Positions 34,632 to 43,800 of a DNA stretch of 64,000 nucleotides are shown here, one piece after another. The translations under genes were made by a program, and so were the position numbers. This DNA is from Schleiferilactobacillus perolens DSM 12744. GTDB lineage: Bacteria; Bacillota; Bacilli; Lactobacillales; Lactobacillaceae. The DNA lies in NCBI RefSeq assembly GCF_001435585.1, contig NZ_AZEC01000005.1, positions 186,001 to 250,000 on the forward strand. Direction: 5' to 3'. Below the pieces are notes generated by a model. The model was given only the letters and a program-made list of their open reading frames with translations. It ran no database searches and was not told the DNA's origin. Every line of letters starts with the position of its first letter. Position 1 is the first letter of the stretch.

Positions 34632-35900
34632 ATGAAGCTATTTCGTGGGCTGGATTACGCCACCGATATTGACCCAAATTGGGCCAATACACTGCTGGAT
34701 AATGGCATTCTGCCGTCGTTTCGGGGTGGCTATTTAGGTATTTCTGCATTGCGCAATTCCGATGTGTTAACAGCGGTGTCCATTGTGGCGGGTGATGTAA
34801 GTCGTTTTCCGCTGGTCATCAAAGACCGGTCGAACGATGCTATTGTGGAATTGCCCCAGCTGGATTATCTGATGAATACCAAGGTCAATCAGCGATTGTC
34901 GGCTTATCAATGGAAATTCAGCATGATGGTCAACGCTATTTTGACTGGCAACGCTTATTCTCGAATCATTCGGGACCCCATTACTGGGGAACCCTCGATG
35001 TTGGAGTTTTACGCGCCCAGTCAGACCCAAGTGGATACCAACGACCCAGACAATCCAATTTACCGGTTCACGCCGTACAATTCCAGCTACCAAAAGGTGT
35101 GTTCGTTTGATGATGTGGTGCATTGGAAATTCTTTTCCTACGACACGCTGATGGGCCGCTCACCGCTGCTCTCATTGGGGGACGAGATCGGCTTGCAAGA
35201 GTCTGGGGTTAGCACTTTGCAAAAGTTTTTCCAGAATGGGCTTAAGGGTTCAATCCTGACGGCTAAGAACAGCAAGCTGAGTGCTGATGCACGTAAGAAA
35301 ATGCGCGAAGACTTTGAAAAAGCGCAAGAAGGGGCATCCGCTGGAGCGCCAATTGTGATTGACTCCACGATGGATTATCAACCGCTGGAGGTCGATACCA
35401 ATGTGCTTAATCTAATCAACAGCAACAACTACTCGACGGCGCAAATTGCTAAGGCCTTGCGGGTGCCCGCCTATCGGTTAGCGCAAAACAGCCCCAACCA
35501 GTCGGTCAAACAGCTTTCTGATGATTACATCAAAAATGATTTACCCTTTTACTTTGAGGGGATCACCAGCGAGTACCAGCTCAAATATCTCAACGACTCG
35601 CAACGGCATCAGTATCAAGTCAGTTTTGACACCCGTAGCGTGACAGGGTTGCCTGTACAGGATGCGACGGCTGCTCTTAATGCGGGTTTGCTCACCGGCA
35701 ACGAGGGACGCACGGATATAGGTAAGAAGCCGCTCAAAGACAAGAATATGGACCGTATTCAATCAACTCTGAATACGGTCTTTTTAGATGTCAAAGAGGC
35801 TTATCAAGCCAGTAATTCAGGCGCATTGAAGGGAGGTGATGCTAATGGCACTGCCAAGCAAGGAAATTCGAATGACCGCGACGCCGGTCACGGTGCGTGA
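34632..35900 (+). CDS. Phage portal protein (HK97 family)
   Basis: This 422-residue protein forms the dodecameric ring at the head vertex through which DNA passes. HK97-type features include RNSDVLTAVSIVAGDVSRFP near the N-terminus, ILTGNAYSRIIRDPITGEP, DVVHWKFFSYDTLMGRSPL and VPAYRLAQNSPNQSVKQLSD. Its end overlaps the protease gene by 56 bases, as is usual for this pair. Confidence 0.95.
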   Translation: MKLFRGLDYATDIDPNWANTLLDNGILPSFRGGYLGISALRNSDVLTAVSIVAGDVSRFPLVIKDRSNDAIVELPQLDYLMNTKVNQRLSAYQWKFSMMVNAILTGNAYSRIIRDPITGEPSMLEFYAPSQTQVDTNDPDNPIYRFTPYNSSYQKVCSFDDVVHWKFFSYDTLMGRSPLLSLGDEIGLQESGVSTLQKFFQNGLKGSILTAKNSKLSADARKKMREDFEKAQEGASAGAPIVIDSTMDYQPLEVDTNVLNLINSNNYSTAQIAKALRVPAYRLAQNSPNQSVKQLSDDYIKNDLPFYFEGITSEYQLKYLNDSQRHQYQVSFDTRSVTGLPVQDATAALNAGLLTGNEGRTDIGKKPLKDKNMDRIQSTLNTVFLDVKEAYQASNSGALKGGDANGTAKQGNSNDRDAGHGA

Positions 35901-36480
35901 GGGTGATGATGATCACCCGGCAGTCATTGAGGGGTATGCCCTTAAATTTAATCGGGCATCGGAGGTGATGGGCGGCGGACTTAATTTCCGCGAGTCTATC
36001 GACCCTCATGCGTTGGACAAGACGGACATGCGTAATGTCGTGGCCCTCTTTAATCACGACCAAAGCCAGGTCCTGGGCCGGACGGGTGTCAATTTGGAGC
36101 TGACCGTCGACGAGACGGGCCTCAAATACTCTCTGACGCCACCCAATACGCAACTCGGTCGCGATTTGGTCGAAAACATCCGCGCTGGGATCATCTCTCA
36201 AAGCTCTTTTGCTTTTACGATTGCGCCTGACAAGGACGCTCAAAAATGGGAAAAGTCCAATGAACGCGGTGTGAAATACCATCGGATTATCCGCAGTATT
36301 GATCACCTATATGATGTCTCCCCCGTAACCACGCCAGCGTACCCCGATACTGAGGTCACTATTGGCGCTCGGTCGCTGGAGGATATTAAAGCTCTCGACG
36401 CCCCGCCAGAATGGCAAGTCGAGCGTGACAAGCTGGTCAAAGAACTCAAACGCGAGGCCCTCAATCGGGGGCTTTTTTAG
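35845..36480 (+). CDS. Prohead protease (HK97 family)
   Basis: This 211-residue U35-type serine protease trims the capsid protein. Visible catalytic elements are the His in LFNHDQSQVLGRT (about residue 70) and the Ser in ISQSSFAFTI (about 118), with YDVSPVTTPAYPDTEV conserved downstream. The ATG at 35845 lies behind GGGAGGTGATGCTA; an upstream ATG is part of that site. Confidence 0.94.
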   Translation: MALPSKEIRMTATPVTVREGDDDHPAVIEGYALKFNRASEVMGGGLNFRESIDPHALDKTDMRNVVALFNHDQSQVLGRTGVNLELTVDETGLKYSLTPPNTQLGRDLVENIRAGIISQSSFAFTIAPDKDAQKWEKSNERGVKYHRIIRSIDHLYDVSPVTTPAYPDTEVTIGARSLEDIKALDAPPEWQVERDKLVKELKREALNRGLF

Positions 36481-36504
36481 TACTCAAAAAATGGAGGTTA
36501 TCAA

Positions 36505-37707
36505 ATGAACATTGCCGAAAAACTGGCAGCTGCGAAGAAGGCGCTTGAAGAAAAGCGCAACGCGCTGCCTGCATTAACCAAGGAAGCTCGGTCTTTAATC
36601 GAAAAGGCCGACTCTGACGAAGAATTTAAGGCGGCTAAGGAAAAGCGCGACGCCGTGGCTGCTGCTGAACAAGAAATTAAGGACCTGGAGGAAAAGCGGG
36701 ACTTGTATGAGGCGGCCATCAAGGGTACCGAAGAACCAACCAACACACCCGCGCAGAAACCAGAAAAGCATGACTACCGAGAAGCAATGAATCGTTATTT
36801 GCACTCTCGTGGCCGAGAAAGCGAAGGCATCCAGTTTGAAAAGACAGACCAAGGCACATTTGCTGTCTTACGGGCGGATCCAACTGACGCCAGCGATGTA
36901 GCGAATGCTGGTGTTAAGTCTCCCGACGTAAAGCCGACAATCCCAGAAACCATTAGCTATGTGCCGCAACGTGAATTGCAGACGGTTGTGGATTTAAAGC
37001 CCTTTGCCCAAGTGTTCCAAGCGTCAACCCAAAAGGGTAACTATCCTACAGTAGCCAACGCCACTACCAAGATGGCCACCGTGGCTGAGCTGGAAAAGAA
37101 CCCGGCGATGGCCAAGCCTGAATTCAAGCAGGTGCCTTGGGAAGTTGCGACCTACCGTCAGGCCCTGCCCATCTCCCAAGAATCCATCGATGATTCTCAG
37201 ATTGACTTGGTTGGCCTGATCCAAACTAATGCGCAACAAATCAAGGTCAACACGACCAACAGTGCTATTGCGGCGGCTTTGGTAACCTTTGCTACCAAGA
37301 CGGTCAGCACGATTGATGATTTGAAGCATATCAACAATGTGGACCTGGACCCAGCCTATAACCGGGCCATTATTGCGTCCCAAAGCTTCTATCAATGGTT
37401 GGACACGGTCAAGGATGGTAATGGTCGGTACTTGTTACAGGATTCCATCCTAACTCCGTCTGGCAAGTCTGTTCTGGGCATGCCCATCGCTGTGGTTTCC
37501 GACAAAACTCTTGGTGCTGCTGGCGAGGCCCATGCCTTCTTAGGCGATGTCAAGCGCGCAGTGTTATTTGCTAACCGTGCAGACTTTATGGTGCGTTGGG
37601 TCGACGACCAAATTTACGGTCAGTTTTTACAAGCCGGTATGCGATTTGGTGTAGCCAAGGCCGATGAAAAGGCAGGCTATTTCTTGACCTACACCCCAAA
37701 AGCGTAA
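36505..37707 (+). CDS. Major capsid protein (HK97 fold), with -1 frameshift extension to 37865
   Basis: This 400-residue capsid protein has an N-terminal coiled-coil delta/scaffold domain (residues about 1-100), then the HK97 fold (ETISYVPQRELQTVVDLKPF onward), ending FLTYTPKA. The last sense codons hold the slippery heptamer CCCAAAA (37695-37701), followed by a strong stem-loop. A -1 shift gives a protein of about 453 residues whose 54 added residues include a HeH/LEM-like fold (QTVDQIKAWLTAHKIDFAGK then TTKADLLALVPAE). Lactobacillus phage A2 is known to make two capsid forms by the same means. Confidence 0.95.
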   Translation: MNIAEKLAAAKKALEEKRNALPALTKEARSLIEKADSDEEFKAAKEKRDAVAAAEQEIKDLEEKRDLYEAAIKGTEEPTNTPAQKPEKHDYREAMNRYLHSRGRESEGIQFEKTDQGTFAVLRADPTDASDVANAGVKSPDVKPTIPETISYVPQRELQTVVDLKPFAQVFQASTQKGNYPTVANATTKMATVAELEKNPAMAKPEFKQVPWEVATYRQALPISQESIDDSQIDLVGLIQTNAQQIKVNTTNSAIAAALVTFATKTVSTIDDLKHINNVDLDPAYNRAIIASQSFYQWLDTVKDGNGRYLLQDSILTPSGKSVLGMPIAVVSDKTLGAAGEAHAFLGDVKRAVLFANRADFMVRWVDDQIYGQFLQAGMRFGVAKADEKAGYFLTYTPKA

Positions 37708-37728
37708 CCCCCGGTGATGACGGGGGTT
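37695..37728 (+). promoter_or_regulatory. Programmed -1 frameshift signal at the end of the capsid gene
   Basis: The slip site is C CCA AAA (37695-37701) in frame, followed by a 4-nt spacer GCGT and a perfect 8-bp stem AACCCCCG (37706-37713) / CGGGGGTT (37721-37728) with 7-nt loop. The -1 frame is open to TAG at 37863-37865. The hairpin plus TTTT could also act as a terminator. Confidence 0.85.
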
Positions 37729-37865
37729 TTGACCCGGCAGGCAGTGTGAAGCCAACAGAGGCACAGACAGTCGACCAAATTAAAGCGTGGCTGACCGCCC
37801 ACAAGATTGACTTCGCGGGTAAAACCACTAAGGCGGATTTGCTTGCATTAGTCCCAGCAGAGTAG
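37708..37865 (+). CDS. HeH-domain extension of the capsid protein (read only by -1 frameshift)
   Basis: This reading frame has no start codon with a ribosome site. It continues from the capsid slip site and encodes a Gly/Asp linker followed by TVDQIKAWLTAHKIDF and GKTTKADLLALV, a helix-extended-helix fold seen at the ends of phage proteins. Stop at 37863-37865. Confidence 0.8.
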
Positions 37866-37875
37866 GTGATTGCTA

Positions 37876-38256
37876 ATGGCTGAGCTTAATACCAGTCCAT
37901 TAACCCTAGAGCAATTTGCCGTGCTCAAAATGTATCTCAAAGTGGACCAAGACATTGAGGACGACATGATTATGATGCTTGTCCATGATGCTGCGGATGA
38001 GTTGGCCAAGGCCGTTCAATTCGGCAGTACTCCGGAGGATTATCTTAATAAACCTGTATCACGGGACCGGTTCTTCACGGCTCTGATGAAGCAGGTCAAA
38101 GAGGATTATGACTACCGGGGCATGGGCGCAGAAGTCATGCGCTTCCCGCTCCAAACGTCAGCGACAAACATTATTAATCAGTTACGTACGGAGATTGGTG
38201 GTGATCTTGATGCGGACCAATCGGATGACGGAACGCATCCAACTCATCAGTTATGA
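37876..38256 (+). CDS. Head-tail connector protein (gp6-like)
   Basis: This is a 126-residue adaptor. The beginning TLEQFAVLKMYLKVDQDIEDDMIMMLVHDAADEL is the hallmark of the gp6/DUF3199-type connector that docks on the portal. The ATG at 37876 lies behind GTAGGTGATTGCTA. It overlaps the next gene by 47 bases. Confidence 0.9.
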   Translation: MAELNTSPLTLEQFAVLKMYLKVDQDIEDDMIMMLVHDAADELAKAVQFGSTPEDYLNKPVSRDRFFTALMKQVKEDYDYRGMGAEVMRFPLQTSATNIINQLRTEIGGDLDADQSDDGTHPTHQL

Positions 38257-38569
38257 CCCCGGCCGCACGCCCGATGGTGTGCCTGTCGACGACGTGATGA
38301 CGACGCATCTGACGCTCTGGGCGGAAGTGCCTAAGGTGCCTATCCGCGAAGTGGTGGACCCGCAGACTAAACTTGGCACCCGCCGAGACAGTCCAGTTTT
38401 TCTAGTCCGGTTTTTAACCGCTGAGGAAATTCAGCCAACTTGGCGGGTCCTTTGGCGTGGCCAGGAGTATGAGATTACCGGGGTTGATCCTGATTATCAA
38501 CGGCGGGATATCACGACCATCACGGCTAAAGCAAGGAGTGTGACTAATGGGTCTAAAGATAACGGGTGA
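38210..38569 (+). CDS. Phage head-tail adaptor (SPP1 gp16-like)
   Basis: This is a 119-residue head-closure protein. TERIQLISYDPGRTPDGVPVDD, LTLWAEVPKVPIREV and WRVLWRGQEYEITGVDPDYQ give the usual beta-barrel pattern of this family. ATG 38210 behind GGTGGTGATCTTG is chosen. Confidence 0.88.
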   Translation: MRTNRMTERIQLISYDPGRTPDGVPVDDVMTTHLTLWAEVPKVPIREVVDPQTKLGTRRDSPVFLVRFLTAEEIQPTWRVLWRGQEYEITGVDPDYQRRDITTITAKARSVTNGSKDNG

Positions 38570-38933
38570 CGACGAAATGATCGCCGCCATTGAGGAGCTT
38601 AATTTTGGCGTGCAAAAACGAGCCAAAAAAGCGCTTGTTGATGGTGCGGAAGCCTACGAAAAAGTGCTCAAAGCCAAGACCCCAGAATACGTGGCCGGGC
38701 CTAACGCGGACAACGTCCATGCAGCTGATGACGTGACGCACTCCAGCGTGAGTCAGACCACTGGTGATTTGTCTGTTGACGTCGGTTACGGTCCAAAATC
38801 GGCGAATTATATCCGTTTCCCTAACTGGGGCACAACCAAGCAAGACCCGCAGCACTTTATGGAGGCCGCCCAAGAAGAGGCCACCACACCAGTGCTGGAG
38901 GCATTTCTTAAAAATCTGAAAGTTGGTGAATAG
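38547..38933 (+). CDS. HK97 gp10-like tail-component protein
   Basis: This is a 128-residue protein. Its start (GLKITGDDEMIAAIEELNFG), the middle KKALVDGAEAYEKVLKAKTP, and NYIRFPNWGTTKQDPQHFMEAAQ near the end match the HK97 gp10 family of tail-completion proteins. Good ribosome site AAGGAGTG. It overlaps the adaptor gene by 23 bases. Confidence 0.9.
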   Translation: MGLKITGDDEMIAAIEELNFGVQKRAKKALVDGAEAYEKVLKAKTPEYVAGPNADNVHAADDVTHSSVSQTTGDLSVDVGYGPKSANYIRFPNWGTTKQDPQHFMEAAQEEATTPVLEAFLKNLKVGE

Positions 38934-38935
38934 AC

Positions 38936-39361
38936 TTGTCCCCTGAAACAACAGTTGTGAAACTCTTGTCTGCTGATACAGACCTGATGGCTTTAATGAC
39001 GCGCGTTCGGGGTCACAAGCCACGTGATATTCCGGTGTACTCCAGTACACCTGACTTCACGAACCAAACCAGCCAGACAATTATTGATCTGTCTCCCTGG
39101 ATCCGCGTGACACCGATTCCTGGCGATGATGCGATCTATGCCGATGACCAGCGGGTGGTCAAATATCCCAAAGTCCAGCTGGACTACTGGGTGGATAAGA
39201 CAAAAACTGCGGATTGTGATGAGATAGAGGACTATCTTTACGACAAAATGCACAAGGCGGGCTGGGAGCGATACTACCGATACTCGATGATCGACGGCGA
39301 TACACCTCAGCTCCGTATGGTGATTACACAATATCAATATCAAGGACTGCCCATCGGGTAG
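38936..39361 (+). CDS. Tail terminator/completion protein
   Basis: This 141-residue protein starts at TTG, 2 bases after the previous stop. By position (between gp10-like and major tail protein) and by pattern (VKLLSADTDLMALM at the N-terminus, VQLDYWVDKTKTADCDEIED in the middle) it is the tail terminator of DUF806/gpU-like type. Confidence 0.8.
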   Translation: MSPETTVVKLLSADTDLMALMTRVRGHKPRDIPVYSSTPDFTNQTSQTIIDLSPWIRVTPIPGDDAIYADDQRVVKYPKVQLDYWVDKTKTADCDEIEDYLYDKMHKAGWERYYRYSMIDGDTPQLRMVITQYQYQGLPIG

Positions 39362-39384
39362 CCCTTTTTAATGGAGGTTTACAA

Positions 39385-39975
39385 ATGACAAAAGTTAAAT
39401 TTGGTGTGAGCCAAGGTGAGTACGGTGTTGTAACGGGTGACTTAGTCCCCGATGGCACTAAGAAACTCCCTGGTTTGACCACGGCAAAATTGGAAATGAC
39501 TGCTGAACTTAAGCAGTTGACTGCTGATGATGGTCCGTATGTGGTGCTGTCTGGCGGCATTTCCGAGGCTAAGCTGACGGTCAATACCTGGGACGTGGGT
39601 CCTGATGCACAAAAGGACTTTTACGGTGTGCCCACCATCAAGGGTGTGCAAGTTTACTCCAAAAATTTAAAGCCCAACGACATTGCTTTGATGTTTCGGA
39701 CGAAGGACGAAGAGGGTAAGGGTATCTACTTCGCCCTGTTAAAGGCTAAGTACACCATCCCCGGTGTGGACACCAAGACGGTAGATGGTGCTCCCGATCC
39801 TAATGCTGATGAAATTGAGGGTACGGGTGCACCACGTGGTGATGCGGATACCGGCAACTTGGTATTGGTCGGCCGTGAATCTGACCCAGAGTTTAGCCTG
39901 GCTCAATTCAAGAAGTGGGTATTTCCGAAGACCGAGGAAGAAGCGGTCATCAGTGAAGATGTCCCAAAAGCGTAA
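39385..39975 (+). CDS. Major tail protein, with -1 frameshift extension to 40226
   Basis: This 196-residue tail-tube subunit begins MTKVKFGVSQGEYGVVTGD and contains the KGVQVYSKNLKPNDIALMFRT region typical of Lactobacillus phage tube proteins. The final codons contain CCCAAAA (39963-39969), and a -1 shift gives about 280 residues by adding an 85-residue Ig-like BIG2 domain. Phage A2 likewise makes a long tail protein by -1 frameshift. Confidence 0.93.
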   Translation: MTKVKFGVSQGEYGVVTGDLVPDGTKKLPGLTTAKLEMTAELKQLTADDGPYVVLSGGISEAKLTVNTWDVGPDAQKDFYGVPTIKGVQVYSKNLKPNDIALMFRTKDEEGKGIYFALLKAKYTIPGVDTKTVDGAPDPNADEIEGTGAPRGDADTGNLVLVGRESDPEFSLAQFKKWVFPKTEEEAVISEDVPKA

Positions 39976-39995
39976 CGGGAGTGACTTTAACTCCG
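39963..39995 (+). promoter_or_regulatory. Programmed -1 frameshift signal at the end of the major tail gene
   Basis: C CCA AAA (39963-39969) is followed by GCGTAAC, identical over 14 nt to the capsid site. The hairpin CGG(G)AGT/ACTCCG (39976-39995, one bulge) starts 6 nt later. The -1 frame stays open to 40224-40226. Confidence 0.8.
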
Positions 39996-40226
39996 GCAAC
40001 AGCAAGTGTGGCCGTTGGTAAGACCACACAACTGGCTGCCGTTGTTGCTCCCGAAGACGCGACCAATAAATCCATCACCTTTAAGTCCAGCGACAACACG
40101 CTGGCTACTGTGGACGGCAAGGGCTTGGTGACTGCTGTTAAAGCTGGTGAGGCGACCATTACGGTCACCACCGCAGATGGCGGCAAAATCGCCACCAGCA
40201 AAATCACCATTACCGAACCCGCTTAA
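39976..40226 (+). CDS. Ig-like (BIG2) extension of the major tail protein (read by -1 frameshift)
   Basis: The frame encodes GVTLTPATASVAVGKTTQL, then DNTLATVDGKGLVTAVKAGE and ITVTTADGGK, a bacterial Ig-like group 2 domain. It has no ribosome site of its own and is continuous with the tail protein in the -1 frame. Such decorations on tail tubes may bind the cell surface weakly. Confidence 0.85.
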
Positions 40227-40291
40227 TAAAGGACTTTAGTCGCCATCGAAATAAACAATGCGGATAACCGGGCGGCTGATTGGAGGAAATT

Positions 40292-40720
40292 ATGGTACAC
40301 GAAATAACGCTTGATATTAATAACAAACCAGCAAAATTTGTCCGGAATGATGAACCCCATTTGGCCGACATTACTAATGGCCTGAAACTCCAGCAACAAC
40401 GCCTCCAAATGTGGGGCAAGCCAGAGGGCCCCTCGGAAAATGATTTTGATGTCAATGAAAAATTGTTGGCCCAGTTCGCGGTCGATTTTTGGCACGGTCA
40501 ATTTACGTTGGACGATATTATCAACGGTGCCACTTCCGCCGCCGTTGACGCCATCAATGCCGCGATTGCCGACACCATGCAGTACAACACCAGCACTGAC
40601 GCGAAGGATGACGGTAAAAACCCAAAAAAATCACCGGCGAAGACTACGAAGCGGCGCTTAAAAACATCAAACGCTTCTATGCCGCCCGTCTCCAAGACGG
40701 TTACAAGCTCGCTGAGATAG
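40292..40720 (+). CDS. Tail assembly chaperone gpG-like, with gpGT frameshift product to 40878
   Basis: This 142-residue chaperone for the tape measure starts at ATG 40292 behind ATTGGAGGAAATT. Its Lys-rich C-terminus contains CCCAAAA (40621-40627). A -1 shift there replaces the last 30 residues by 83 residues of the T part (ITGEDYEAALKNIKRFYAA...AFPWLFLGKGGK), ending at 40876-40878 and overlapping the tape-measure ATG. The G/GT arrangement is general in long-tailed phages. Confidence 0.88.
   Translation: MVHEITLDINNKPAKFVRNDEPHLADITNGLKLQQQRLQMWGKPEGPSENDFDVNEKLLAQFAVDFWHGQFTLDDIINGATSAAVDAINAAIADTMQYNTSTDAKDDGKNPKKSPAKTTKRRLKTSNASMPPVSKTVTSSLR
40621..40627 (+). promoter_or_regulatory. Slippery site for gpG/gpGT
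   Basis: C CCA AAA is followed by another AAA. The -1 frame is open from here to the start of the tape-measure gene. This is the third use of CCCAAAA in the structural genes. Confidence 0.8.
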
Positions 40721-40877
40721 ACAACATGCCGATCCAAGCAATGCGGCGGTACTCCGAAATACTTAAAGTCATGCCGCGTCAAGACAGCAAAGGTCAGCCC
40801 CGAGAAGAAGAGCCCGTCGTTGAAACAACAATCGACAAGGCCTTCCCGTGGCTATTTTTGGGGAAAGGAGGTAAATA

Positions 40878-43800
40878 ATGGTCGGGAAGTTAGGCAGAAT
40901 CGCCGGGACAGTTACCTTGGATATCAACCCATTCCAGGCGTCCGCACGAGTCCTAAACGCGTCTATCAAGACCACTGCGAGCGCTTTGCGAGCTCAGGAC
41001 GCAGCACTTAAGGGCAGTGAGCGCGGGATCGACTCTTTGCGGACTCATTATCAAACGATGGGCCAGCAAATGAACCAGCTACAAGCCAAGCTCAAACAGC
41101 AAGGTGCGACTTATGACACCCTCTCCAAAAAATCTGCTGAATCCGCAGAGGCTCAGGAACAGTTCAATACCCGGACGGCTAATGCTGCCTCAGCTTACAA
41201 CCGGACTCAAGCACAAATTTCTAAGCTCCAAGCGGAGATGGGTCAGCTCAACAAAGAGATGACGTTGCAATCCAGCGGTTGGACCAAAGCATCTGAGGCA
41301 GCGGGTAAGTTTTCGTCCGTTACCGGTAAAATAGGCGGCGCCTTAAGTACTTTTGGCACTCAGATGACCGCCCGAGTGACCGCACCGCTGGCGCTGGGAT
41401 TTACAGCAGCGGCAAAGTCCGCGATGAGTTTCAACAGCGAAATTGACTCCATCGGGCCATTATTGACCAATGGTGCCGCCGTCACTGGCAAATACCGGGC
41501 AGAGCTGGACCAGATGTCTGCGGCCTCCAAACGGTGGGCTGTCGAGTACGGCATTTCCACCACCCAAATCAACCAAGGGTTGGCTGATCTAGTCCGGGCC
41601 GGCTATTCGGCTCAACAGTCCATGGCAATGATGCCCGCTATCTTGGATGCCTCTCGAGCGTCTGGTGATGACTTTAACACCACGATGGATGTAGTCACGT
41701 CCACCATGACCCAATTTAACGTGAGCGCTAAGGACACCACCAAAGTGACCGACGCCATGACCTATGCGGCTAATGCCACTAAGTCTGGCTTTGGTGACAT
41801 GGGTGAGGCCATGCAGTACACTGGGCAATCCGCCCACGCGGCAGGTGTGTCTCTGGACATGACGGTGGCCTCTATCGGTCTGCTATCCAATGCAGGTCTG
41901 CAAGGCTCCATGGCCGGGACTGCCTTTAACGCCATGCTGCAAAAGCTGGCGGCTGCATCCTCCGATGCGGATAAGCCAATGGCTAAATTAGGCGTAAACG
42001 TCAAGGCCTTTAAGGCGGGCCAAATTGGCTTGCCGGAAGTGATCGAGCAGGTCACAAAGTCCACCAGCAAGATGTCTGACGTGCAAAAGATTGCCGCCAT
42101 CAACGCCGCGTTTGGCGAGCGTGGCGGCCGAGCGATGTTGGCGCTGATGAACCAAGGTGCACCTGCCTTACGGACGTTGACTGCCGAGACCGAAAAGGCG
42201 ACTGGTGCCACGAAGAAAGTCTCTGAAGCCATGGGCAACACGGCTCAGGCCAACTTTAATAAATTTAAGTCGAGTCTCCAAGTATTGAGTATCACGGTCG
42301 GGCAACAGGTCTTACCTGCATTGATGCCTGTCGTCAAAAATGCTACCGAGATGGTTCAGGCGTTCGGCAAACTGGATTCTGCGACTCAGCAAAACATTAT
42401 CAAGTGGGCAGGACTCGCAATGGTTATTGGCCCCGTGAGTCGTACACTTGGATCAGTATTCAACGTCGTGTCCAAAGGCTCCGGTGCTTTTATGGCCGTC
42501 GCCGGGGGTATTGGCCGGGCATCGACGGCAGCCAAGTTAGGTGCCACTGGTTTTGATGTCCTTAAGTCTGGTTTTTCCAAGACGGCGTTTGAGGCTTTGA
42601 AAACCGCTCCAGCAATAGCGGCGACAGGAGATGCCGCCACAGGATTAGAAACAACATTAGGCGGTGCAGCCCTCAGTAGTAAGGGGTTGCTAGCCGCCAT
42701 TAGTCCAATCGCACCAGGTTTAGCAATTGCTGGGGCCGCTGTGATTGCAGGCATTACTGTCTGGGAATTATGGGGCAAGAAAGCCTATGAGTCAGGTCAA
42801 CGTGCACAACGTTGGGGCACGGATATTGGCGAGGCTGCTGATCGTTCCGCGACGAAGATGCAGTCCCATCAGACGACGGTCAGTCGAGCGCTTGATGACG
42901 AAACAAAGTCTGGACAAGAGAATGCCAAGTTAATCACCCAAGCCTTTGACCAGATGGTCCGTGACACAAAAAAATCTGCTGACGAAGCCTATGAGCACGC
43001 GCAGAAAGTGGCAAAGGATGTAGGCGGCGCAGCTGGCAAGATTATCAGCGATCAAGCTGAAAAAGACAAAAAGGAAAACACCGCCCGAATCAAAGTAATG
43101 CAAGGCTATGCTAAGCAAGTCGAGACCATTACTAAAGAGGCACGAGATAAAAATGTAGCCCTCACGAATGACCAGCGGCAAATGATCAGCAACATCAACT
43201 ACAAGATGGCTCAGGAGTCGGTTAAAACCCTTGGGCTATCTAAAAAACAAGAACTTGCCGTCCTTAAAGGTATGACCGGAGAGCGGGTAAACCTATCTCG
43301 GGAAGAAGCCAACAAGCTATTATTCACCGTTAATGACTCGGCTCAAAAAGAAATTAGCGCTTATCGTAAAAAACAAAAGACAATTTCCAGTGACAGTTCA
43401 ATTGCGGCTAAAACACGAAACGACGCCCTGGAAGCTCTAGAGCAAACCCATAACAGTAAAATGGCCGGGTTAGCTCTGACAGAAATTCAAGCTCGAAAGT
43501 CCATGGGACAAGAAACTGCCCAAATCATGAAGGATATGCTCCATGATGGGTTTTCGGAAAAGGAAATCAGTGCGGCCTTTGCACAGTTCGATTCCGCGGC
43601 TGACCGGTCAAAGAAACATATGGCCGAATGGGTGGCGGACACCGCGGGCAGGGTCAGCACTACCGCTAGAAAAGCCGGTGAGGCATGGAACAACTTGGTA
43701 CTTGATCCAAAAACCGGTAATGTTGTGACAAATCTGCCGGAGGTGTTGGCGAATACAGCCAAGACCAAAGAAGGTTGGGCGGGACTGTATTTTGATTTAA

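Noticed and set aside
37706-37731. Hairpin with TTTT after the capsid gene as a simple terminator
   Set aside because: It may have some terminator activity, but it is directly behind a slippery heptamer and an open -1 frame with a real domain follows, so a frameshift stimulator is the better reading. Late genes must also be transcribed through it.
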